Below, piece by piece: positions 7,336-13,767 of a DNA stretch of 13,767 nt. The DNA comes from JBGPRB01 sp964422155. Its GTDB lineage: Bacteria > Chloroflexota > Dehalococcoidia > Dehalococcoidales > RBG-16-60-22. Within the stretch, counting starts at the first letter, position 1; every line of letters begins with the position of its first letter. Below the pieces are notes generated by a model that saw nothing but the letters and a program-made list of their open reading frames with translations, did not search any database and was not told the DNA's origin. Both the position numbers and the translations under genes were made by a program. Where the stretch lies: assembly GCA_964422155.1 (NCBI GenBank), contig CAYQZZ010000054.1, positions 1 through 13,767 of the forward strand, given 5' to 3'.

Positions 7336-8732
7336 ATGAAAAAATTGTTCGTCCTGTTAGTCATCTTGCTGGTCTGTGTCCCGTTGATCATCGGCTGCGC
7401 CAAGGAGGAAGCAGCGCCGACACCGGCCCCAACCCCGGCGCCTGCCCCAGCACCAACCCCTGCACCATCACCAGCGCCGTCTCCAGCCCCATCTCCAGCG
7501 CCGGCACCAAAGCCGTCTCCCGCGCCCGCGCCAACCAAAGCCGCCAAGTACGGCGGCACACTGAAATTAATCTTGTGGGCCAGTCCATCGGGGACCGGTG
7601 GTTTACCGGCGGAGATTTTCGCCAACGATTTCCTATCTTCCTTTCACATTATAGAACCACTCCTCCATGTTGATGGTAAGGGCAAAATAATCCCCTGTCT
7701 GGCAGAAACCTATAAAGTTGCCGATGACCTGAAATCTATCACCTTCAATCTCAGAAAAGGCGTAAAATTCCATGATGGGACTGATTTTAATGCTAAGGTT
7801 GCTAAGTGGAACCTGGACAACCAGATTGCCCGCAAGAATGTCCCTTACTGGAATTCGGTAGATATCATTGATGACTACACGATTCGGCTTAATTTAAATC
7901 AATGGTCCAACACTATTGTAACCGGTCTTGGTGGTAATGCTTCCTGGATGGTCTCTCTTGCGGCTTTTGAGAAAAATGGGGCGGATTGGATGAGAAATAA
8001 CCCGGTGGGAACCGGCCCATTCAAATTTGTTAGCTTCAGTCGTGATGTTAGCTACAAGGCCGTGAAAAATCCCAACTATTGGAAAAAGGGCATACCCTAT
8101 CTGGATGCAGTGGAAATTCTCTACGTGGGTGACTCGCTGACACAGAAAGCAGCTCTACAGGCTAGAGAAGCGGATGTTTTACAGATCGAACCAGCTAAAA
8201 TAGCAGCCGACCTCAAGACCATGGGATTCTCAGTGGAAGTGAATGTGAGTTCCACACACTGTCTGCTCCCGGATACTGCCCATCCGGACTCACCTTTCGC
8301 CAACAAGAAAGTACGCGAGGCGGTTGAATACGCTCTTGACCGCGAGGCTATAGCCAGAGCCTTTAGCTACGGATTCTGGGGGGCTCCTTACCAGATACCC
8401 GCTCCATCCACCGTGCCTTATAATCCTAACTTTGCTCTTGCCCGGAAATATAACGTTGAAAAGGCAAAACAACTTATGGCCGAGGCGGGATTCCCCAATG
8501 GCTTTAGTGCCACTCTACTGGTGATACCCGTCGGCATCGATAGAAACATACCGGTCGCCATACAGAATAACCTGGCCGCCATAGGCATTAAATTGGAGTT
8601 GAGTATTCCTGCCGCCATACCGAAGTTCTTACAGGATTCAAACACTCTTCAGAACGTTCTGGTTATGGAGCCTATCTTTGGCGGAACAAACTGGAATGGT
8701 GCTTTATCTTTTGCATTACGCCCCGGCATGAC
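7336..8732 (+). CDS. Family-5 ABC transporter substrate-binding lipoprotein, first copy (3' end lost in gap)
   Basis: This is a solute-binding protein of the SBP_bac_5 (dipeptide/oligopeptide/nickel) type, exported and lipid-anchored. MKK and a hydrophobic stretch lead to the lipobox I-I-G-Cys21. A Pro-Ala-rich tether follows at about 26-68, and the mature domain begins KYGGTLKL at 71. Family signatures include LAETYKVADDLKS, GVKFHDGTDFNAK, NNPVGTGPFKF, VREAVEYALDREAIARAF and KAKQLMAEAGFPNGF. The coding sequence runs into the assembly gap after about 465 residues. By alignment with the second copy (549 residues), roughly 82 residues and the stop are missing. The reading frame apparently continuing through the Ns into a lyase is not a real fusion. 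A strong AAGGAGG site precedes the ATG. No permease or ATPase gene is adjacent. The ligand is unknown; peptides are one option, but the family also binds other small organic molecules. Confidence 0.9.
7408..7536 (+). repeat. Pro-Ala/Thr/Ser hexanucleotide-type repeat coding a lipoprotein tether
   Basis: Degenerate tandem units of the form CCN-GCN with occasional ACN or TCN codons encode an alternating Pro-Ala, Pro-Thr, Pro-Ser linker in the first binding lipoprotein. The low-complexity GC-rich tract also produces a long spurious Gly-Ala frame on the minus strand, which should not be annotated. The tract is a likely spot for slippage or assembly errors. Confidence 0.85.
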
Positions 8733-8832
8733 NNNNNNNNNNNNNNNNNNNNNNNNNNNNNNNNNNNNNNNNNNNNNNNNNNNNNNNNNNNNNNNNNNNN
8801 NNNNNNNNNNNNNNNNNNNNNNNNNNNNNNNN
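8733..8832. other. Assembly gap of exactly 100 N
   Basis: The run is exactly 100 Ns, the conventional placeholder for a gap of unknown length. It falls inside the first lipoprotein gene on its left and inside the second lyase gene on its right. Aligning each fragment to its paralogue suggests about 249 bases of lipoprotein gene, about 135 bases of lyase gene and an intergenic spacer are missing. The true gap is then nearer 450-500 bases, unless further genes are lost. Confidence 0.97.
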
Positions 8833-9732
8833 AGGCTTAACATCAGCAGAGGTATGTTCAGCGTCTTTTGTCAAACAGAAGTCTGCGCCATGACCTTAGA
8901 AGAGCGCAAGAGATTCGTGGAGATAGTCTGTGACGAGGCCAAAGGCAAGGTTTTGGTTTCGATGTTTACAGGCATCAATACAATCGAAAAAGACATTGAA
9001 TTGCTCAAGCATTTCGAGAAGGTAGGCGGCACCCATACCCTGCTGGGCTGGCCTGGAATGTTTTACGCTAAATCGGAGGAAGATATCTACCGCGCAACCA
9101 AGAAAGTATGCGATGCTACGAATGTATGCATCGACCTCTGGCCCAAGCCCAAGTTTGACTTCGTCCGATTTCACCCGAGCCATTTCAACCCGCAGCTAAT
9201 AGAAAGAATAACCGACATACCCAACGTGGTATCTGTCAAAGCCTACTTAAGTGACGGGTTTGGTAAATGGGCCGAGGTTCAACACCGCGTTGGCGATAAA
9301 ATACTGTTACAATCTGCTGAAATAGAGGAGTGGCCCATAACCGTGGCTAAATACAAGCAGCAATGGGCCGGCCCGGCCGATTACTTTATATTCGATGCGA
9401 CCAGTGGAAATACTCGCATTGTAAGAATGTTCAACCTGTTTTTAAAGGGGGATTTCCTTAAGGCGATGGATTTATACTGGGAGCTTGCCCCGATAACCAT
9501 AGGCGCTAGGGCCGCGATGTTTCAATCCGGAATGCATGGAGTGAAATACCTGCAATGGTTAACCGGCGGCAACGGCGGCACATACCGGCAGCCAGCCATG
9601 ATGATATTTCAGCGACAGAAAGATGCGATGAGAGCAGGCGTTAAGGTTGCCGGGATAACCCCGCCAGAAGATGAGGAGGAGTTCTACGTCGGTAAATTGA
9701 ATTATGCTAAAGGCATGAGGCTCAAATATTAA
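8833..9732 (+). CDS. DapA/N-acetylneuraminate-lyase family aldolase, second copy (5' end lost in gap)
   Basis: About 299 residues of a second DHDPS/NAL-superfamily protein are visible. Alignment with the first copy starts at its residue 46, so about 45 N-terminal residues are in the gap. Shared landmarks are MTxEERKxFVEIVxDEA, HPSxFxPxLxxRIxDIPNVV, GGNGGTxRQP and the EEFYVGxxNYAKGxRLK tail. The Schiff-base lysine is kept (VSVK, codon 9238-9240). The active-site tyrosine of the first copy is replaced by tryptophan in DLWPKP (codon 9139-9141), and the substrate-loop GTTGE equivalent reads CQTE. Tyrosine at that place supports proton transfer in characterised family members, so a changed substrate or reaction is likely. 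It is followed 91 bases later by the second lipoprotein gene, repeating the module order. Confidence 0.87.
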   Translation, partial: RLNISRGMFSVFCQTEVCAMTLEERKRFVEIVCDEAKGKVLVSMFTGINTIEKDIELLKHFEKVGGTHTLLGWPGMFYAKSEEDIYRATKKVCDATNVCIDLWPKPKFDFVRFHPSHFNPQLIERITDIPNVVSVKAYLSDGFGKWAEVQHRVGDKILLQSAEIEEWPITVAKYKQQWAGPADYFIFDATSGNTRIVRMFNLFLKGDFLKAMDLYWELAPITIGARAAMFQSGMHGVKYLQWLTGGNGGTYRQPAMMIFQRQKDAMRAGVKVAGITPPEDEEEFYVGKLNYAKGMRLKY

Positions 9733-9823
9733 GTATTAACTGGAAAAACATGTGAATTTGTCGTTAGTGTTCGTGACATCAGAATAGGAGTACACCCAAA
9801 AAACGCAAAGGAGGGGAAAACAA

Positions 9824-11473
9824 ATGAAAAAGCTGCTCATCACTCTGGTAGTCCTATTGGCCAGTGCCTCGATGCTTATCAGTTGCGCCGAGACCGCGCC
9901 TGCTCCAGCACCGGCACCAACGCCCGCTCCAGCCCCAGCCCCGTCTCCGGCTCCAACACCGGCACCATCTCCAGCTCCTGCTCCAAAACCTGCGCCAACT
10001 CCAGCGCCTGCCCCGGCTCCAGCGGAAACTCCCAAGTATGGCGGCACTTTGAAAATTATTATCATCGCCGGTCCTCAGACACCCGGCGGCTGGCCGGTAA
10101 ACATATTCGGCCCTGACGCAACCTCCTATCAGTTCTGCATGGAACCCCTGCTTCGCGGAGATAACAAGGGAGGTGTATCTCCCTGGCTCGCGGAATCTTA
10201 TAAAGTCGCCGATGACTTAAAATCTGTTACCTTCAAACTCAAGAAAGGCATCAAATTCCAAGACGGGACCGATTTCAACGCTAAAGCTGCTAAATGGAAC
10301 CTGGACAATCATATTAACGCTAAGTCATCTTATTCACAGTATTGGGCTTCAGTAGATATTATCGATGACTATACCATTAAAGTTAACTTTAAAATGTGGA
10401 CGAATACCATTATAAATGGTTTTGCTGGTGTTGGTACATGGATGGTCTCGCCCACGGCTTTTGAGAAGAATGGCGTCGACTGGATGAGGAATAACCCGGT
10501 GGGGACTGGTCCCTTCAAATTCGCCAGTTTTCAGCGTGATGTCGGTTATAAGGTCGTAAAAAATCCGGACTATTGGATAAAGGGCAAGCCCTATTTAAAC
10601 GCAGTGGAAGTACTTTATGTGGCTGACACGTTAACTCAGAAAGCAGCCATGCAAGCCGGAGAGGCCGACATGCTGGAACTGGAACCCGGCAGGATGGCAA
10701 AGGACCTGGAAAATATGGGGCTCAAAATAAATTTCCAGATAATAACCGTCTACTCCTTCCTGCCTGATTCAGCACATCCCGATTCTCCCTATGCCAACCA
10801 GAGAGTTCGTGAGGCGGTAGAGTACGCTATTGACCGTGAAGCACTAGCTAAAGCCTTCAGTTATGGCTATTGGGAGGCCCCTTACCAGATACCACCGCCC
10901 TCCAATGCGGCTTATAATCCTAGCTTCGCATTCGTCAGAAAATACAACCCTGACAAAGCGAAGCAGCTTTTAGCCGAAGCAGGATTCCCGAACGGGTTCA
11001 AGACAACGATTCTCGTAAATCCCGCGATAATAGACCGCAACACCCCCGTGGCCCTGCAGAGTAATCTTGCTGCAATAGGCATCACTGCAGAATTGTCTTT
11101 CCCGGCTAATATGGGCAAGTTTATTGTTGATTCAAATTCTTTAAAGAATGTTTTGGTCATACAGCCCATTATGTCCAGTACAAACTTTAACGGTACTTTT
11201 ATGTTTTTCATGGGCAAGGATTTTATGTGGAACAACAATTTCTTGCCGCCACCTGAATTTCTGAAGTTGAGAGAAGCGAGCCTGGCTTCACCTGATATGG
11301 ATATCAATCTAATACGGGCAGCTACCGACCAACTATCGAAAGAAGCAGCAGCGATTCCCATTATGCAGGCAGGGTTAGGTTGGGCCATGCAAACTTATGT
11401 CATGGGCGGCGGCTTTTTTGAGGGGGCTTCCAGCAGTATGTTTAATTCGGAAGACGCGTGGCTAAAAAAGTAA
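9824..11473 (+). CDS. Family-5 ABC transporter substrate-binding lipoprotein, second copy
   Basis: This complete 549-residue SBP_bac_5 protein is closely related to the first copy along its whole length. The signal peptide ends in the lipobox L-I-S-Cys21. A Pro-Ala-rich tether spans about 25-70, and the mature domain starts KYGGTLKI at 71. Identical or nearly identical stretches include YKVADDLKS, DGTDFNAKxAKWNLDN, NNPVGTGPFKF, LTQKAA, AHPDSPxAN and VREAVEYAxDREAxAxAFSYG. Differences cluster in the segment after KYGGTLK and around 290-310, where ligand selectivity may differ. It should act outside the cytoplasmic membrane, tethered by lipid, and deliver a solute to a family-5-type importer that is not encoded here. 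AAGGAGG lies 9 bases before ATG 9824. It is the last gene of the plus-strand array, with a terminator 71 bases downstream. Confidence 0.94.
   Translation: MKKLLITLVVLLASASMLISCAETAPAPAPAPTPAPAPAPSPAPTPAPSPAPAPKPAPTPAPAPAPAETPKYGGTLKIIIIAGPQTPGGWPVNIFGPDATSYQFCMEPLLRGDNKGGVSPWLAESYKVADDLKSVTFKLKKGIKFQDGTDFNAKAAKWNLDNHINAKSSYSQYWASVDIIDDYTIKVNFKMWTNTIINGFAGVGTWMVSPTAFEKNGVDWMRNNPVGTGPFKFASFQRDVGYKVVKNPDYWIKGKPYLNAVEVLYVADTLTQKAAMQAGEADMLELEPGRMAKDLENMGLKINFQIITVYSFLPDSAHPDSPYANQRVREAVEYAIDREALAKAFSYGYWEAPYQIPPPSNAAYNPSFAFVRKYNPDKAKQLLAEAGFPNGFKTTILVNPAIIDRNTPVALQSNLAAIGITAELSFPANMGKFIVDSNSLKNVLVIQPIMSSTNFNGTFMFFMGKDFMWNNNFLPPPEFLKLREASLASPDMDINLIRAATDQLSKEAAAIPIMQAGLGWAMQTYVMGGGFFEGASSSMFNSEDAWLKK
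9896..10033 (+). repeat. Second Pro-Ala-rich tether repeat
   Basis: This is the same kind of CCN-GCN degenerate tandem tract as in the first lipoprotein gene, slightly longer and richer in Ala. It encodes the lipoprotein tether. The minus-strand and shifted plus-strand frames across it are low-complexity shadows. Confidence 0.85.
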
Positions 11474-11544
11474 CGTGATCCCGGGCTTTAATAAGAGTAG
11501 TGGTTAAAATCCTATCTACCGGGACTAGCGATCACCGAAAAATG

Positions 11545-11592
11545 GACTCGTTTAAAGGGGAGGAAAAAAGGCACTCCTCCCCTGAGTCTTTT
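11545..11592 (+). terminator. Rho-independent-type terminator of the lyase/lipoprotein array
   Basis: A GC-rich 9-bp stem (AGGGGAGGA at 11556-11564 with TCCTCCCCT at 11575-11583) encloses a 10-base loop. It is flanked by an outer GACTC/GAGTC pairing (11545-11549 with 11584-11588) and followed by TTTT at 11589-11592. It lies 71 bases after the second lipoprotein stop codon. Confidence 0.7.
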
Positions 11593-11647
11593 AATAACAT
11601 CTAAAATGGGGAGGGTTGGTAGGGCTAAAAATCAGGCTGTATTATAA

Positions 11648-11818
11648 CCAGGTTCAACGTCAAAGTGTATAATCAAAATAATTAGTCAGGTGGTCAAATT
11701 TCACACTGGTAATATCTTGGGTAAACTCGGCGTCAAGAACCGTACTCAGGCGGTCGCTAAGGCCCGTGAATTGGGCATCCTAAAAGCGGATCCCGATTTT
11801 CACTCCAAGACCAATTGA
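11648..11818 (+). pseudogene. Remnant of a LuxR/MalT-type regulator, end of the HTH domain only
   Basis: The open frame between TAA at 11645-11647 and TGA at 11816-11818 encodes VVKFHTGNILGKLGVKNRTQ, then AVAKARELGIL and a short tail. This matches the recognition helix and last helix of LuxR-family C-terminal DNA-binding domains (typical T-V-K-x-H-x-x-N-I-x-x-K-L-x-V-x-N-R-T-Q-A-V-x-x-A-x-x-L-G-L-L). The first two helices of the HTH, with their usual L-T-x-R-E-x-E-V-L motif, and the large N-terminal ATPase and repeat region are absent. Upstream sequence is non-coding back to the terminator. It is therefore a truncated relic; the closest possible start codon, GTG at 11690, would give only 42 residues. 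From 11819 to 11924 I see nothing. Confidence 0.7.
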
Positions 11819-11924
11819 TTAATCCTCAGGGAAATTCTAACAAAGAATATTTTATCTTCAAAACTTTCTCAATCTGTTTTTCCTGATCCTCTCCCTTAAT
11901 GTCTCCGATCTATCCTCTAACTAA

Positions 11925-12572
11925 ACTTTGGTCTGGTCTCAGCCATACAATATTTCAACTAGGATCTTCGGACTATTTAAAAGTGGAGGAGACACTAAAA
12001 GACTCTGGGATTTCCAGGAATTAGAGATTTGACCCGGCACCAAAGTCCTCGAGGTTTCTGTAGGCGCCGGCGCAAACTGGCGCGTTCTTCCTCGCACGGC
12101 AAGCAACTTCGCTTTGGATATTTCCCGAAGAATGCTAAATGGATGCATTAAGCACATTACAAAATGGAAATTGGAAGCCGATTTATTTCAGGGAGAAGCC
12201 GAGCACTTGCCTTTCAAAGATGCAATTTTCGATGTCGTTTACCATGTTGGCGGCATTAGCTTCTTTAATGGTAAATCCGGCGCCATCCGTGAGATGATAT
12301 GCGTCTCCAAACCAGGTACGAAGCTGACTATCTTAAAAGAAACGGAGAAAGCTGCCCGGAAATATGAAAAAGTACCTTTTTCAGGCTCCTTCTATTCAAA
12401 GTGTTCTGAGACGAGTATAATTCCTGTGGGGTTAGTACCCCCGAATATGTTAGAAATAAAGTCTCGAGATGTTGCTAAAGGGGATTTGTACTGTCTAACA
12501 TTTCGCAAACCTTATCTTAATAGCTCACTCAAAGGCTTAGGGGGCTGGAGTAACAAATCATCTTATTGTTGA
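11925..12572 (+). pseudogene. Class I SAM-dependent methyltransferase, broken by an in-frame TGA
   Basis: One frame carries the whole Methyltransf_11-type pattern but is interrupted by TGA at 12030-12032. Before the stop it reads YNISTRIFGLFKSGGDTK and then RLWDFQELEI. After it come PGTKVLEVSVGAGANWRVLP (the glycine-rich SAM motif), FALDISRRML (acidic motif II), AEHLPFKDAIFDVVYHVGGI (motif IV region), KPGTKLTILKETE and DLYCLTFRKP. No ATG, GTG or TTG occurs between the TGA and 12114, so any restarted protein (TTG 12114 or ATG 12132) would lack the SAM motif. The frame also runs on about 19 residues past the point where relatives I know of end. The substrate class cannot be told. A single C-to-T change from CGA would explain the stop. 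Confidence 0.75.
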
Positions 12573-12598
12573 ACTCGGATTTGTTCGCGCGACTGCAT

Positions 12599-13501
12599 CT
12601 ATGCACCACGCCGTTCGTCGCCCATCTCATAAGCCGTTTTACCTCCCCTATCCGGTTGTGGCGTGGCATTCCAGATGTTCATTGCGAGAGCAATCCACCT
12701 ATTCAGGTCATCCAACGATGGCACTTCTCTCACCATCTTGACGACCTCTCTACTAAACTTGGTGATGTCACTCGACTTCATACAGGCCAATACCAGAGCC
12801 TTCCACTCCTCGACTGACTGGACGAGGCTATCCTTGCCTTCGGCCCGGGCTGCCTCCGTCATCCTGGCAACTGCTTCTTCCAGCGTATTATCCCGAGGAT
12901 AATCGATTTTTGGCCTATCCTCTGCTGTACTTGCTCTTTGCTGAAGAAATCTCTCGAGTTTGATGGGATCAAGTTGGAATTTCTTCAGTCGAGAGCGTAT
13001 GCCTGGCCCCAATCGTGTCGGCCACACCAGCCAGCCCGGGCATACCAGCCAGCGACCTCGTCCGACAGGCATGATGTGAGCGCAAAGGGCATCACCCTTG
13101 TAGAGGACGTTGCTCAGTATGCGGCTATCAGCCTCAAACTCCTCATCCTCCAGTTCGAGGTAAACACCTTTCCCAGGTCTCACCATGGTGACTATTGCCA
13201 TAACATATCTGGTCTGTTGAATTGATTCCAGTGCCGAGGTCAGTCCTGCTCCGGTGAGTAAAGCAGCGGCGGCCAGCTCTGCGGGATGTTTACCGTCCGG
13301 TAATCTGAAACTAAAACTAAGCCAGCCCAAGAAGCGCCTCTCGCGGCCATTTACTTCACCAGCCTCAGCCATGTATTTGATAGTTTGCGGTTCATCATAG
13401 CCGAAAAAATCACTCCTCGCCTTTGACCGAACATCGGCCAGAACATCGCTAAGGGCGCACCACTCAGTCAATTGCTCAACCATGCTATTAGTCAACGGCA
13501 T
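12599..13501 (-). CDS. Uncharacterised 300-residue protein
   Basis: I do not recognise a named family. The protein is soluble, with no signal peptide or membrane segment. Visible features are a compact middle part with GDALCAHIMPVGRGRWLVC (about 136-155) and the block PGWLVWPTRLGPGIR (about 155-169). A charged helical stretch follows, with KFQLDPIKLERFLQQR near 174-190, and the last part contains WNATPQPDRGGKTAYEM. That last motif resembles the N-T-P-x-x-x-x-G-G-x-T-P-x-E endings seen in some SEC-C or pRiA4b ORF-3-type proteins, but this is only an impression. The ATG at 13499-13501 follows GAGG, which lies inside the end of the UPF0158 gene. Only 3 bases separate the two genes, so they are translated from one message. 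Base composition is more GC-rich than the decayed region beside it, which fits an intact gene. Confidence 0.8.
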   Translation of the reverse strand: MPLTNSMVEQLTEWCALSDVLADVRSKARSDFFGYDEPQTIKYMAEAGEVNGRERRFLGWLSFSFRLPDGKHPAELAAAALLTGAGLTSALESIQQTRYVMAIVTMVRPGKGVYLELEDEEFEADSRILSNVLYKGDALCAHIMPVGRGRWLVCPGWLVWPTRLGPGIRSRLKKFQLDPIKLERFLQQRASTAEDRPKIDYPRDNTLEEAVARMTEAARAEGKDSLVQSVEEWKALVLACMKSSDITKFSREVVKMVREVPSLDDLNRWIALAMNIWNATPQPDRGGKTAYEMGDERRGA

Positions 13502-13504
13502 TGG

Positions 13505-13767
13505 CTAATCCTCGGCTAAAGTTACGTCGATATCGTCGAGCCATTCTAAGGCTCTTCCCTCCATTCTGTCATCTTTGAACCTGAACCACCTCTCCCTTTC
13601 TTCAGGATAGCTAAGCAGTACATCCTTAAACCGGCGGAAGGCTCCCTTTCCGTTTATTGCTACCTCAAGTAATGCAGCGAGACGCTCGTCTTCTACGGTG
13701 ACGATGAAATCCTGCATTTCCTCGTACCCCTCATGGGATTCGGCTTTCGGTATTCGCTCGTAGCGGT
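13505..13767 (-). CDS. UPF0158 family protein, partial (5' end outside window)
   Basis: The minus-strand frame is open from the window edge to TAG at 13505-13507. The ATG at 13715-13717 is internal: upstream codons in the same frame read RYERIPKAESHEGYEE, which is the usual family sequence preceding M-Q-D-F. The diagnostic core is the Gly-Lys-Gly-Ala-Phe-Arg-Arg-Phe-Lys-Asp segment followed by ERERWFRFKDDRM and a WLDD end. UPF0158 proteins are small, cytoplasmic and of unknown biochemical function. About 87 residues are visible, probably the C-terminal half to two thirds. The gene is the upstream partner of the 300-residue protein, 3 bases away. Confidence 0.88.
   Translation of the reverse strand, partial: RYERIPKAESHEGYEEMQDFIVTVEDERLAALLEVAINGKGAFRRFKDVLLSYPEERERWFRFKDDRMEGRALEWLDDIDVTLAED

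Noticed and set aside
7233..7625. Gly-Ala-rich minus-strand reading frame opposite the first tether
   Set aside because: It is the reverse of the CCN-GCN repeat and has no ribosome site; the plus-strand lipoprotein explains the sequence fully.
7336..9732. Receptor-lyase fusion protein
   Set aside because: The frame passes through 100 placeholder Ns and both halves are truncated relative to their intact paralogues.
7408..10033. CRISPR or other regularly spaced repeat array
   Set aside because: The repeats are short, degenerate, in frame and coding, with no unique spacers.
9736..10065. Gly-Ala-rich minus-strand reading frame opposite the second tether
   Set aside because: Same explanation: low-complexity shadow of the lipoprotein tether.
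12030..12032. TGA as a selenocysteine codon in the methyltransferase
   Set aside because: No convincing hairpin just after the codon, the position is not a catalytic cysteine in this family, and the frame lacks a good start, so a nonsense mutation is simpler.

Overview
The window (about 13.8 kb, one 100-base assembly gap) looks like uncultured bacterial chromosome, most likely Chloroflexota of the Dehalococcoidia type. That assignment is an inference. It rests on family-5 binding lipoproteins with long Pro-Ala tethers, a UGSC-family (seleno)protein relative, a MalT/LuxR-type regulator remnant, a UPF0158 gene, and strong AAGGAGG ribosome sites with mixed GC content. No rRNA, tRNA, CRISPR array, transposase or integrase was seen.

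Left part (1-5847). A plus-strand gene cut by the window edge (1-920) is a paralogue of the C-terminal domain of the minus-strand gene at 2673-4442. After it come a hairpin and a scrap that resembles the last residues of an AMP-forming acyl-CoA synthetase. Converging on these from the right is a minus-strand operon: UroD/MtaA-like methyltransferase-family protein (5847 to 4510), UGSC-family two-domain protein (4442 to 2673) and type-B carboxylesterase (2635 to 1217).

Middle part (5848-11592). A 350-bp divergent control region holds a sigma-70-like promoter, a perfect 12-bp palindrome and a second inverted repeat. It drives a plus-strand array in which a two-gene module is repeated: DapA-family lyase, family-5 substrate-binding lipoprotein, DapA-family lyase, family-5 substrate-binding lipoprotein, closed by a good hairpin terminator at 11545-11592. 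The gap at 8733-8832 cuts away the end of the first lipoprotein and the start of the second lyase. The single reading frame that appears to run through the Ns is an artefact. The two lyases keep the Schiff-base lysine but differ at the active-site tyrosine.

Right part (11593-13767). There is a stretch of decayed genes: the last part of a LuxR-type DNA-binding domain, then a SAM-dependent methyltransferase broken by an in-frame TGA just before its SAM-binding motif. Two tightly spaced minus-strand genes follow: a UPF0158 protein entering from beyond the window and an uncharacterised 300-residue protein.

Taken together, 1217-11473 reads as a divergent catabolic locus. Lipoproteins would capture a peptide-like or other small organic solute. 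An esterase, an aldolase/lyase pair, a methyltransferase-like protein and a UGSC-family protein would process it. No permease or ATPase gene is present, so import must rely on genes elsewhere. The substrate cannot be read from the sequence. This combination is the best candidate for an undescribed system here.
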